DNA of 64,000 bases from Epiperipatus broadwayi (Eukaryota; Onychophora; Udeonychophora; Euonychophora; Peripatidae). How positions within the stretch are numbered: the first letter of the stretch is position 1; every line of letters starts with the position of its first letter. The notes under the pieces were generated by a model. The model ran no database searches. It had not been told where the DNA came from and saw nothing but the letters and a program-made list of their open reading frames with translations. The position numbers were made by a program, and so were the translations under genes. The stretch is taken from contig JAQFVV010006313.1 in assembly GCA_028023455.1 (NCBI GenBank), positions 188,001-252,000 on the forward strand, in the 5' to 3' direction. Shown piece by piece: positions 12,381-24,518 of the stretch.

Positions 12381-12792
12381 CTTATTTTAAGGAAATAATA
12401 AGTTTAATTGCACAATATAAGATAGTTCATATTTACTCATTTCTAAAATTAAGTTTTTTTTTTCCTTTTTCAATGTCGGACACCAGTGATGACTGTTGTG
12501 TGTCATGTGCTCATGCATTTATTAGGCAGGATTTCAAATTATTTTATGGAAATGGATTATGATCTTAATGGTAATCTGATATTACATGCAAATTATTATT
12601 TTCAGAAGTCCCTACTTCACACTGACATAATTCTCCTACCATATTACTGATTGTTTTTTATTCTTTGGGAACTGGATGTGGAGTTATGCTCCTGTAGATG
12701 TAGAAACAATCATAGGAAAATAATTCCCTGGAAGAAATCAGTGTTAATCTATAAAGAAAACATTGAAAAACTTACTCAAACAAGGTGATAAA

Positions 12793-12914
<122 letters not shown>

Positions 12915-13081
12915 TACTTTGTTAAATTAAATTGATTAAATGAACGTATTTTGAAGCTTATGCAAATGAGATTGCCATTTTCTAAAAAATATTAAATATA
13001 TATATAATTATTTTTGCTTTATTTTACAATAATGTGAATTAACTGAAACACAGGCTTGTTATATACCTGTGGCTATATATA

Positions 13082-13147
13082 TGTAATATAGGGTATATGA
13101 GCACCGTCTTTGGTGTGAAAGTCTGTGCTCATATACCCTATATTACA
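13082..13147. repeat. Perfect 23 bp-arm hairpin
   Basis: Arms 13082-13104 and 13125-13147 are exact reverse complements (TGTAATATAGGGTATATGAG... paired with ...CTCATATACCCTATATTACA), with a 20-base loop containing CGTCTTTGGTGTGAAAGTC. The whole hairpin lies between two copies of acaataatgtgaatt / acaaataatgtgaatt (near 13026 and 13145), which could be a duplicated flank. The size is miRNA-precursor-like, but a small MITE is an equal alternative. Confidence 0.65.
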
Positions 13148-13149
13148 AA

Positions 13150-15495
13150 TAATGTGAATTGTAAATTATAACTGTATGCAGGGTAAATAATTCATAAATA
13201 AAAAAAATATTCATTATTTTTATTAAAGATTAGTCTTATTACATTAGATTTTAATTCATTAAATTGTCTTTATACTAAGATATGATTACAATTAAGAAGG
13301 GAAGTGATCTAGTTTAATAATCCAGGATTAATATGGTGAAGGTGTATTTGTCTTATTGACTTTATAATATTGAAAAATAAATTATTCTTTTGTTGATCAA
13401 AAAATACGGTTATAACTATTTTAATTTTATAATTTATATCATTCAAAATTTAAGGTGTAAAAAATTCACTTTTAATAAAATATAATATTTCTCTGTGTAG
13501 GGTGATAACTTATAATGCTTTTTTGATGTTTTCACTTTTAAAATAAAACAAAAGAGAATTATTTGGTTGAGTAAGGTTATTTAAAAGTTAAGATTTCTTA
13601 TTTCTCTGCTAGTATACAAATATAGAGTATATATAAGGCTAAAGATTTATAAATAGCTCATTCTAAGAAATACTCTTTAATGAGATGCATCCAAAAAATA
13701 GTGGGGAATGCATTTATCAATTATCAAACTAACTGATATCTAGAAAAACTTTAGAATACATTAATGTTTTTTTTTTAAAAAATTGAATATTGCTTGGTAA
13801 TCTTTATTTGTCTTTCAGATTTTAAAATTCCACTCAGTTTCAGATGACATTTGTAATTATACTAGGCTGACATTATTGTATAAAGATAATTCATATATAT
13901 ATATATATATTGTAAATATCGATAAGTCGATATTATATTTTTAAATTATCATTTGTTATTAAAAAAAAAATCTCTTTAAGTTGATGTTTACATATGAAAT
14001 ATTTAAATTTTTCTTTTATGTTTATTAAATATAGTTATTATTTGAAGTTATTGTTTTATTTATATATATATTGATAGTACATCATAATAAACATTTAATT
14101 ATTAAAATAAATAAGGACATATAAATTGTTAATTATAAAAAAATTATTTTATTTACAATGATTATTAAATGTAATAAATTATAATATATGTATATTTTTA
14201 AAGATATCAAATTTTCAATTTAATATTTTATATATATATACTTGATATTTTATTTTTATTTTAATGTTAATTGTTTTAAAAGAGAACATATATAACATGA
14301 GTTTTAAAATAGCATCTGCTGGTGCATGGAATGATAGCAACAACAATAAAGGAAGCCATTATTTTGATATATTATTATTGGAATAGATATAGAACAAACA
14401 ACTGAAAAATAAAGATTTTATTGTACTTTAGTTCTATAAAATTTACTATTCTTCAAAATACTGAAATAATATATATATATTTTATGGTAAATACATAAAT
14501 TATGGCAGGTTAATCAAGAATCGCAGCCAGGAGGCTGCATCATCGCTTTCATTTATTCCAAGGCAATTTTCAATGGAACAACTAAAAAAAATTCAATGTA
14601 TAAATTTCATCGCATCTGGAGTTGAAACTAGATATAGCTATCTTAAATGTATAATCATCAATTTAATCATAATTTGGAAGTAATTGGAATTGATGTGCCG
14701 GATTTAATATTTCAACTTGTTTATTTATTTTTCAATGAAGGAAATTTTAAAACGGATAAAATATGCATATATCTAAGGATTAACAATTTTCTTTAATATA
14801 ATAATTTCTTCGCCTTTCGATAGAATGCATTCTAATAATCAAAAGTAAACGGATAAAAGAACTCATGGAATAAATTAACTTTTTGGAAAGGAAAATTAGC
14901 TAAATGAACTTTAAAAGGTATTTAATAATTTTATATATGTATGAGTAATATATAAATATATTTTTGAGATTGATATATTTTTTTTTATTTACTTTTATTT
15001 TTTTTTATTATTATAAAATACAACGTTTTATAAGTGGTCAATTTAAGCATCTTGTTTTATAATAATATTAAACGTATAACAGATGTTCAGACAATTATCT
15101 TAAATAATTTAAAAATCTTAAAATGTAATTTATAGGTTGAAGTTATATATGAATTGTTATATTTATATTATAATGGTTAGGCAAAAATATGTCTTTATAT
15201 ATTTAATCTATATATACTTATTACAAGTATATACATATAGTTATTCTTTGTATTTATATTTAAAACATCAATATTATTTAAAGTTGAACTATAACATAAA
15301 ATAAAGGATGTACTATTTTTTTTTATAAATAATGCCTTTGTAATTATTTAAAAGAGAGCGGAACTATATTATTCTTATTTTCTTTTAATGCCAAAGTTAT
15401 TATGAAATTAATTGAATTTATAAATAATAAAAGATAATTTCATATTTCATTTATTATTTGGTTTGTAAGTCACTTACACATATTATTATTCATTT
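13150..15495. other. AT-rich DNA with no recognisable gene
   Basis: Over 2.3 kb of A/T-rich sequence with short (TA)n runs (13892-13910, 14467-14480). A slightly less AT-rich patch at 14510-14700 has no recognisable coding or structural signal. Confidence 0.5.
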
Positions 15496-15496
15496 A

Positions 15497-15860
15497 TATA
15501 TTTAGAGGTACATAAATTTATATAATTAGATGTGTATATTTGAATTTAGTAGAAGTCCCTTTGTTTCTAATATATATATTGATTAGTTAGTCACATCATC
15601 TTTAAAAATAAATTATAAAGATAGATCTCATTGCTTTGCATGATTTTAGATTTGTTTTATATATAGCTAGCTGGAAGTGCATTTAAACAATTTATTTAAA
15701 TATAACTGGAATAATTTCGTTTTTCTTCAATCTTTAATTTTAATGGAATACCTAATAGACGTTCCATTGTATTTAGCTTATCCAATTGTAAGCTACCATA
15801 TAGTTTCCATTACATTTGGCTTGCCCACGATTGGGCAAGCCTCATATACGTTCCATTACA
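15497..15860 (+). repeat. 364 bp direct repeat, copy 1
   Basis: Nearly identical to 16316-16678, from tatatttagaggtacataaa to catatacgttccattaca. The 66-codon frame at 15677-15877 lies inside and is shared with copy 2 only because the DNA is shared; it has no recognisable domain. The segment CCCACGATTGGG (15824-15835) is flipped relative to copy 2. Confidence 0.85.
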
Positions 15861-16315
15861 TTTGGCGCAACAACTAGGGCTCGAAATAAGCTAATTAGGG
15901 CTTGAAATACTCCACATACCTGAGAAATGTATAGTATATATATATATATATATATTAATATGAGATGTATAGTTTAAAGAAAAGAAACATTTTTGTATGT
16001 TTAATTTTTTTTTTTATATAAATGGAAATATTTTAGCCTGTATGTTTAGATGGTGATGGTTAATGTTATTGTATTATTTTTAATGATCGGTGTTAAGGTC
16101 GGTATAATAATTTTGTCCATATTTGGAAAGTTTATGTTGTGAGAAAATCTATAATTTTGAAGGTTGGATAGGATATTTGATTGTTGGAGTTGGTTGGTTC
16201 TGTTGCAAGTATTGATGTTGGATGGGGAATTTTTGTCATTGTCTTAGGGATGTAATGCATTCATGTCACTTGTATTGATTGATCTCATTCATTGCTTTAA
16301 CTCAAATTTTGATGT
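15861..16315. other. Spacer between direct repeats
   Basis: Holds a short (TA)n at 15935-15954 and a G-richer stretch (16040-16260, many TTGG/GATG words). AGGGCT(C/T)GAAATA occurs twice within 30 bases near 15878-15910. No gene is seen. Confidence 0.5.
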
Positions 16316-16678
16316 TATATTTAGAGGTACATAAATTTATATAGTTAGATGTGTATATTTGAATTTAGTAGAAGTCCCTTTGTTTCTAATATATATATTG
16401 ATTAGTTAGTCACATCATCTTTAAAAATAAATTATAAAGATAGATCTCATTGCTTTGCATGATTTTAGATTTGTTTTATATATAGCTAGCTGGAAGTGCA
16501 TTTAAACAATTTATTTAAATATAACTGGAATAATTTCGTTTTTCTTCAATCTTTAATTTTAATGGAATACCTAATAGACGTTCCATTGTATTTAGCTTAT
16601 CCAATTGTAAGCTACCATATAGTTTCCATTACATTTGGCTTGCCCAATCGTGGGCTGCCTCATATACGTTCCATTACA
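16316..16678 (+). repeat. 364 bp direct repeat, copy 2
   Basis: Second copy of the repeat at 15497-15860, differing at only a few positions. It ends just before the left ~1.8 kb long repeat, so it may be the outer flank of that element, duplicated. Confidence 0.85.
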
Positions 16679-16689
16679 ATATATATTAT

Positions 16690-18461
16690 AATGGGACAAT
16701 TCTTTTCAGGACTTGGGGAAGTTGCATCTACCTATAGTCGGACTTTGAGTCTTCTTATAGAATGCCATGGATGATGTGATTTAAAATATAATCCAATCCA
16801 CTCCTCTATTAATAACCTTGTTACTCTCGAAATTCGAGCTCAGAGTATAAATCGCAATTGACTCTCTTCAGGCATTTTCACAAATATCCCATAGTAATGA
16901 TAAATTTAGTATAAGCTATATATAACTTTTTTTTATAAATATTAAATCACTAAATTGATTCAACATATATATGTGTGAGTATGTAAGTTTATTATTATTG
17001 GTTTTATAAAATGACTAAATAAATCGAACAAGACGTGTTTAATTTTAAAATCAAATTTAACACATTTTAATCCGTAATAGAAACAAAAATATTATCAAAT
17101 AAATAATAAAAAATATTAACATTTAGAATTATAATCTGTGCTTATATATAAACAATAATAAACTATTTAACATTCAGAAAAAACATAATGCAATTATTTA
17201 CATTTAAAATCATGTGTACAATAAATAATACCACCATACATTATAAATCTATGTATTGTGTCATTAAAATGATTCAGTGTGTGTTATATGTCTATATAAG
17301 ATAAAATCCATTCACACTAGATTAATAATAGAATGTATTCTGATATTAATTATGTAATTGTTTAAAAAGAAATTATGATAATTGTCAGGTAAGGTTCAAT
17401 TTTGAATATAATAAAACTTACTTCCAAATTGAAATAATTTAAAAACTTTTACCTTAGTCAACCATCACTTTCATCAGAGCATATATCAAAATATCACATC
17501 TAGATTTTATTAAATAAATAAAAATAAGAATGTTCATCTTATCAGTTCTGCAATTTAATATACAAAGTAATTTTTCCATGTAAATATAATTATCCCCAAA
17601 GGAAATAAAGTTTTATAGCTATTAAAGTACACAACTGAAGTATTCCAAGATGCCCGAAAGAATAAAGGGTTTTATATTCCTCCTTGGACAAAATAAAATG
17701 ATGATGAATGTTGAAAGGTAATGTTCCCCTTGACCATCCTCCAAAGGTGTAAACCAAATATTCATTCATTTAAATATTTGCATAGTAAAATATTTAAAAT
17801 CTTTTTCAATATAATAGTCCATTATTAAAGCTGCCTTTTTTAGTGGAAATTACGATGATTACATTTTAAGTATTAAGTAGGAATAAATTTACATGTTCAC
17901 ATTTAAAAAAAACATCAGCAGAAATCCTTGGCATAAATTGTCTAGCCAGAGAACATCTTTATAAATTTTTGTCTTCTTAAACATATATTTTGAAAACTCA
18001 TTTAGAAGACATTGATTTCTCTTATAGCCTTGTCACTTTAAATTATTATTTTTTAGTTCTTTATAATATTAAAAGTAAGTAAATTAATTACTTGAAAAAA
18101 GTTTTAAAATAGTGAATCTTCTTTTTTTCTTAAATGTGTTCTAAATTCGAACACATTTAAATTTACAGATGTAGTTATTACCTTGATAACTAAATAGAAG
18201 ATTAATATATAACAATATTAGCTCATTTTTATACTGGATTAATTTCTGTAAGCATATCATATAACCATGCTCATGCTCTATTGTTTAAATATACAATTTG
18301 TAATGAATTCCAAATGTTTATTTTCTTTGTTTCAACTGATAAAATGCAATGTTGACTTAAGGCTTTGTCAATGTCAAGTTTTGGTTAATAAAAAAATATT
18401 ATTAATTAGAAACATTTATTTATGTGTGTGTATAAATAAATTAGAATAATTCATTTTTAGA
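16690..18461 (-). mobile_element. Long direct repeat, left copy (putative 3' LTR)
   Basis: Matches 22736-24518 over about 1.8 kb with scattered substitutions and small indels (by eye roughly 90-95% identical), beginning around ttttcaggact and continuing beyond agaaacatttatttatgtg. Together the two copies flank minus-strand gag-like and integrase-like ORFs, which is the layout of LTRs. The far edge of the repeat cannot be fixed because the right copy runs into the N gap; the true LTR may extend to about 19240. A conserved 12 bp-arm hairpin lies at 18130-18160. Confidence 0.6.
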
Positions 18462-19240
18462 ATTATTCTTTTAATATTAATTAGTTTATATATATAGATG
18501 ATATATGAAAATCTTAAGATAGGTGTATGTTATTTATATCTGTTGATTCGATATAGGAACTGTTAAAATCATAAAGAAACATAAATTGTTTTAGGTGAGG
18601 CTCATATGGTACTCTCACATTACCCCTTCCTTAAAAGAATTCAAATTTTATATTTACCATTAAAATTTGGATACTTAATGTGTGTCAATGTATGCATTAA
18701 ATATAAAATTGTGGAGCTTGTTTTTCTTTCTTGCTTTTATCAACCCTTATTATTTATTCTATTTTCTAACCCTTTTCTTTTTCTTTATACTAAACACCAT
18801 TCAATTTACATAGAAGGACAAGGAGGGTTCATGTATATATAGGGTTTTTTCTTTTTCTTTTTTTATTATTTTCCTTTGATGGATTTCTTATCATGTGGTC
18901 TGTTTTATAAATGACACATATGTTTGTTTGGTAATCTCCATTCTGTTTTTCTTTAAGACTTATGGACTTTTTTGAGAACTATCCAAAACATAAGAACATC
19001 CATCATTCAGCATAGATAAACTCTTAAAATGGTTTTAGTTTCTCGGGGTATCCTAAGAATTAATTTTAATTGCTTAACATACCCTCATCAAAGAAAATTA
19101 ATGTTGTTTTTGACTTATACACATCCTTTTACATATATATACCCATATTCTTTTAAATGAAAACTTTTTCTCTCCTTACCTATTCCAAGTTATGTTTTCT
19201 TTCAATATTTTAATCTATACATATGTAGAATGTGGTAAAA
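18462..19240. other. Probable continuation of the left LTR, no gene
   Basis: About 780 bases of T-rich sequence between the measured end of the long repeat and the integrase-like ORF. Its counterpart on the right would fall in the N gap. Open frames here (for example 18606-18842) are low-complexity Phe/Leu/Ile translations without motifs. Confidence 0.4.
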
Positions 19241-19245
19241 CATTA

Positions 19246-19455
19246 TTAATTTGTTTGACCAAAATAGGGTTTTAAAGCTCTAGCATTGTAAGTGCCTTTA
19301 TTGTCTCCCTTTATAATTATCCAGAATGTATTGGGACCTGCTTGCTTTATGATAGTATAAGGTCCTTCATATTGATGGTAAAACTTTTTTTGTATATTTT
19401 CTCTCTTGGGGTTTACTCCATATGGAGGTGTTTTTATAAAAACTTGACCCTCCAA
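19246..19455 (-). pseudogene. Gypsy-type integrase C-terminal tail
   Basis: A 69-residue open stretch reading VFIKTPPYG, then KKFYHQYEGPYTIIKQAG, then ARALKPYFGQTN. The K-x-x-x-x-Y-x-GPY-x-I pattern followed by a terminal LKPY is the SH3-like C-terminal domain of Ty3/Gypsy integrases, which follows the catalytic core and contacts DNA. The catalytic D,D-35-E core is not present upstream, so this is a remnant. It lies next to the left long repeat, exactly where the end of pol should lie if that repeat is the 3' LTR of a minus-strand element. Confidence 0.7.
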
Positions 19456-19849
19456 CTTTGCATTTGTGTGAAATTATCTTCACATTTTTATTTCTTTGAC
19501 TGGCCTTTTTTTAATAAGTTGTTTATAAGCTTTTACACTATCTTTTTATATATCCATATATACATATCCATAAAATGCATGTGCATTGGCTTAATGCTGA
19601 TTGCTATTATAGTTTAACAACATCATGCTATACAAAATAAATGTCTTATTTATACATATACTTATCAAAATATATAGTAATGGACTTGAATTTTATTATT
19701 ATTAATATCAACTTCAATTATTTATATACATATATACATTTATTCTCTTAAAAGAACTGCCTAATAGATTCTATCATTAGCAAAAGTCCATTGTCACATC
19801 CCAAAGTCGTAATCCATGAAGTCCTTCCTTATATATAGTGCTTTACTTT

Positions 19850-20560
19850 CTAAGCACATCCATTAACATGTTCAATGAATATGAAGGGACCTTCATAAGT
19901 ATTACACAACTTATGGAATTGTGACCCTTTCTGTCTCTTAGCTTGTATTAAAAATATCTTTATTATTGTCTGAAGACTTTTTATAATTTGTTTATCTTCA
20001 GGATTATGATGATGCTTCATACACCATAATTTACACTTAAGGCAATTAAATATATTATCTTCCTCTATATCTTCTGAATTAAATTGACTACTAAGACAAC
20101 TTTCTGTTTTATTAAATATTATCATTGATAATGATCTTATCAGATGGTTGTCATACAATTTATCAACACCTAATTGATGGAATGTTCTACTTGTGTTCTG
20201 GGAGTAAAAACAAATATGGTGGGATGACTTAAAATACACTTCACTGTTGTATTCATCTATTATATCTTTAGATAGTGGAGTAATTTCAAGTTTCATGAGT
20301 TCATAATATACCTTGTTATTAATACAAAGAATCTGAAGTCTTAATTTATCTAGACATTCAGTATTATCATTTGATTGTGCTTTTCTCAATTCCTGAGATT
20401 CAGAACTTAATTTATATTCCACACTATACCTATTCTCTTCTCTTTCTAAGTTATTTGGATCAGGTTCAAGCACTTTATTAATTCTGCAATGATCTTCTAC
20501 TTCATTGCTCTGCAGTATAGTAAAATGATAGTCATGACAGTTTTCTACTGAAACATTCAT
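19850..20560 (-). pseudogene. Uninterrupted 236-residue retroelement ORF, integrase-like end
   Basis: The longest clean non-repeat frame in the window. It is acidic and Asn/Glu-rich with no hydrophobic membrane segment. Near residues 170-190 it has CLKCKLWCMKHHH, a Cys/His cluster that could be a metal-binding knuckle. Near the end, AKRQKGSQFHKLCNTYEGPFIFIEHVN resembles the start of a Gypsy integrase C-terminal domain (R-Q-K ... F-x-K-x-x-x-x-Y-x-GP-F). It is followed after the stop by a second, shorter integrase-tail ORF at 19246-19455. It may be pol with a large internal deletion, or a lineage-specific ORF. The function of the first 150 residues is not recognised. Confidence 0.45.
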
Positions 20561-20565
20561 TTGAA

Positions 20566-21895
20566 CTAAGAGTGATTTGTTCTGGATGCTATCATTATAT
20601 TTGCAGATCTCATGATCAGGGTAAGCTTTGGATTCTTGGCATTGAATTGCCAGATGATACTGTTGATGTTTTTGTGTCTGTGAAGTCTTTCTACTTCATT
20701 GGCAGTTTGTTTCTTTTCAACAATATCCCTTTGAACATTATTTAAATCTAATGATAATGGTTTCATTTTCTTTAAACAATTTAGTTTTAACTTCTTTGAT
20801 TTCTACTTGCATCTTTCCTCCTTTAACATCATCAATATCTTTCCTTAACTCTTCTTTTATAGAAACTATGTTTTTTTTTAATTTCACTTCCATATTATCC
20901 ATATCAACTTTAGTTACCATATTATCATTCATTCTAGCCATTTATCCCTTCATATCAGCATTCATTTTATTTTATATCAGCTTTTATATTATTCATATCA
21001 GCTTATAGTTTGCATATCAGCTTTTATATTATTTATTTCTCCCTTCATATCAGCATTCATGTTACTTACATCAGTCTTCATAGCATTACACTCTTATAGT
21101 TCACTTTTGTTTCCATACCATTCATCTCTTCTTTTATACTACCTATATTACTATCCAATTTTATTTTTATATTATCTAACTTAGCTTCCATCCTGTTCTT
21201 ACTTTTGTTTAACTCTAGTGTTTCTTATTTAGTTACCATGGTAACTTTTAAACTTTTCATACTTTCACTCATGCTGTCTATCCTACTATTCATATCACTC
21301 TTTATGCTGTTCACACTGTATTCCTCTTCCCTTTTCATTTCTTCTTTCATGCTATCCATCTTTGTTTCTATACAATTCATCTTAATCTGTATACTATTAT
21401 TTATTTCATTTCTAAACTAGCCAATTCAGTTTTCATTTCTGTTTTTCTCCTATCCAACTTGCTATTCAGATCACTATTCACACTATTTATATCAGTCTTG
21501 GTTGCCATTTTCACTTCCAAGCCGTTCATGTTTTTATCCATTTTTGCTTCCAAGTTGCATATGCTTCTTTTCATCTCTTTCTTCCAAGTCTGGTTCATTT
21601 GTTGCACAGTCATCATATTCTCAGTAATTTGTATTATTTCAATACTGGGTGTTTGGTTGACTTCTTTGGCAGGAGTTTCTTCAATTTCAGGAAGTACATG
21701 ATTTGCAACATGTATCTGTGGAGAGTGACTAGTGTCTTTGAAATTTACTTGTGATGATGGGATTTGAGTGCCTGTGTTAGTTTCATTTGTACTTGGTGCA
21801 ATCTTTCTTAAATCAAAATTAAAAGGGCACTTTTTCTTTTCATCTTTGGGAATCTGAGATATCCAACCAGTAGGAAATTCAGGCTGAAATAACAT
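20566..21895 (-). pseudogene. Gag-like coiled-coil region, broken
   Basis: Minus-strand frames (164 aa at 21401-21895; 67 aa at 20738-20941; further pieces between) read through stops as one long heptad-like array: repeated blocks of M-(K/N)-x-x-M-x-x-(K/E)-M, S-x-K-x-D-M and similar, rich in Met, Asp, Asn, Lys and Ser. The first part (21895 back to about 21640) is a Pro/Thr/Ser-rich linker. This is what an N-terminal coiled-coil of a Gypsy gag looks like, and it lies on the 5' side of the integrase tails on the same strand. Stops and a frameshift show decay. No zinc knuckle (CCHC) or capsid core is seen, so the gag call rests on position and composition. Confidence 0.5.
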
Positions 21896-21920
21896 TTTTG
21901 CAGTAAAAAATGTTTAGTAC

Positions 21921-22205
21921 CTAGATCAGATTCACAAATACAACCAGGTAAATCTTTTTGTAAAATAATAACTTGCCCTGTTTATGTGAATGGCTAATGA
22001 CAATCTCATCAACCTCTTTACAAGTAAAAGACCAATTTCCTATAGTGAAACATGTTGAATCAAGTGAAGATAGAATAGATTGACTAGGAGTACCAGGTTT
22101 AACTTGGTTGCATGCACACTGTAGTCTTTCCATAGCCTGTTTCCAATCACCTGTAGCATGTGTTCTACCATTCATACATATAGTAGTAGATTTTCTATCC
22201 AGCAT
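21921..22205 (-). pseudogene. Short ORF upstream of the coiled-coil frame
   Basis: A 94-residue frame with a mixed, protein-like composition (W, C, G, P all present): GDWKQAMERLQCACNQVKPG near residues 18-37, then CFTIGNWSFTC and KEVDEIVISHSHKQG. I do not recognise the family. It precedes the coiled-coil frames on the same strand, so it is probably the N-terminal part of the same retroelement protein. The last 12 residues (KIYLVVFVNLI) are probably out-of-frame noise. Confidence 0.35.
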
Positions 22206-22735
22206 AAACTGAAACCATACTATACCTATCTTTGGGTAACTCTAAAGCTACAGCACCACTCCAAATAGATAGATAATATCGGTTGCAAACAAAGCACAAA
22301 TCATGACAGTAGTAAGGTTGACCAGATAACAAAATTTTAGGAAATTTTGATTCCATGTAAATAATATTTTTCTTACTCCTAATTATTATTAATGAAAATT
22401 TTTTTAAATTTATTTATATAAATTACTTTCTATTCAAGGTTATAATATATGTATAATATTTCATACTGTGTTTATAACCTTAAATGTAATTCTATTCTTC
22501 CTACTGTTATAAGATGTTGTTATAATATATATTTTAATACCCAAACTATAATCGTATTTATTTATTTATTTTAAGCGACTGATTTATCTGTTTATTACAG
22601 TTTAGTTTATTTCAAGGTCTCTATTATTTATTATTCAGTGTTTTTACCAATTCACAACATACTTATATAATTTTTTTTTAAAACTATGGATTTGACAAGT
22701 GGAAAACTACTGTTTCATGCCTTAAGTATGGGTGC
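22206..22735. other. Leader between putative 5' LTR and first ORF
   Basis: On the minus strand the right repeat ends ...GTTATACA and is followed directly by TGGCACCCATACTTAAGGC, a TGG start as expected for a tRNA primer-binding site. I cannot name a matching tRNA by eye. The rest is AT-rich leader. Confidence 0.35.
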
Positions 22736-24518
22736 CATGTATAACAGGATGATCCTTTTCAGGACTCGAGAAATTTGCATCTCATATAGTCAGACTTTGA
22801 GTCTTCTTATAGGATACCATGGATGATGTGATTTCAAATATAATACAATCCACTCCTCTATTAATAACCTCATAACTCTTGGAATTCGAGCTCAGAGTAT
22901 AAATTGCAATTGACTCTCTTCAGGCATTTCCACGCAAATATCCCATAGTAATTATAAATTTAGTATAAGCTCTGTATAACGTTTTTATAAATATTAAATC
23001 ACTAAGTTGATTCAACATATATATGCTAGAGTATGTAAATTTATAATTATTGGTTTTATAAAATGACAAAATAAAATAAACAAACAAGACCTGTTCAATT
23101 TTAAAATCAAATTTAACACATTTTAATCCATAATAGAAACAAAAATATTATCACATAAATAATAAAAAATATTAACACTTAGAATTATAATCTGTGCTTA
23201 TATATATATATACAATAATAAACTATTTAACATTCAGAAAAAAAACATAATGTAATTATTTACATATATATAATTTAAAATCATGTGTACAATAAATAAT
23301 ACCACCATACATTATAAATCTATGTATTGTGTCATTAAAATGATTCAGTGTGTCTTATATGTCTATATAAGATAACATCCATTCACACTAGATTAATAAT
23401 AGAAGATGTATTCTGATATTAATTATGGTATTGTTTAAAAAGAAATTATGATACTTATCAGGTAAGTTTTTATTTGGAATATAATAAAACTTACTTCCAA
23501 ATTGAAATAATTTAAAAACTTTTACTTTAGTCAACCATCACTTTCATCAGAGCATATATCAAAATATCAACACATCTAGATTTTATTAAATAAATAAAAA
23601 TAAAATGTTCATCTTATCAGTTCTCCAATTTAATATACAAAGTATTTTTTCCATGTAAATATAATTATCCACAAAGGAAATAAAGTTTAGAGCTATTAAA
23701 GTACACAGTGAAGAATTCCAAGATGCAAAAGAATAAAGGTTTTATATTCCTCTTTAGATGAAATAAAATGAGGATGAATGTTGAAAAGGTAAAGTTCCTT
23801 AGACCATCCCCTTTGAAGAGGTAATCCAAATATTCATTCATTTAAATATTTGTGTAGTAAAATATTTAAAATCTTCTTCAATATAATACTCCATTATTAA
23901 GGCAGACTTGTTTAGTGGAAATTATGACGATTATATTTTAAACATGAAGTAGGAATAAATTTACATGTTCAGGTTTAAAGCTATCCAGCAGAAATCCATG
24001 GCATAAATTGTCTAGCCAGAGAACATCTTTTATAATTTTTTGTCTTCTTAAAACATATATTTTAGAAAACTCTTTTGAAAAATGTTGATTTCTCTTATAA
24101 CCTTGTCATTTTAAATGATTATTTTTTTAGTTCATTATAATATTAAAAAGTAAGTAAATAATTACTTGAAGAAAGTTTTAAAAATATTGAATCTTTTTTT
24201 TTTAAATGTGTTCTAAATTTGAACACATTTAAATTTACAGATGTAGTTATTGCCTTTATAACTAAATAGAAGATCATTATATAACAATATTAGCTCATTT
24301 TTATACTGGATTAATTTCCACAAGCATTATCACAATCATGCTCATGCTTTATTGTTTAAATATACAATTTGTAATGAACTCCAAACATTTATTTCCTTTG
24401 TATCAACTGATAAAATGCAATGTTGACTTAAGGCTTTGTCAATGTCAAGTTTTGGTTAATAAAAAAAAATACTATTAACTAGAAACATTTATTTATGTGT
24501 GTGTATAAATAAATTAGA
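22736..24518 (-). mobile_element. Long direct repeat, right copy (putative 5' LTR), truncated by gap
   Basis: Second copy of the repeat at 16690-18461. Its left edge reads TGTATAACAGGATGATCC on the + strand, giving an LTR-like TG terminus. It carries the same hairpin (24202-24232), with only the loop changed. It runs directly into the N gap, so the outer end, the target-site duplication and the true length are unknown. Confidence 0.6.

Noticed and set aside
20751-21701. Plus-strand Phe/Ser/Leu-rich frames resembling membrane proteins
   Set aside because: They are the antisense of the Met/Lys/Asp-rich coiled-coil frames on the minus strand.
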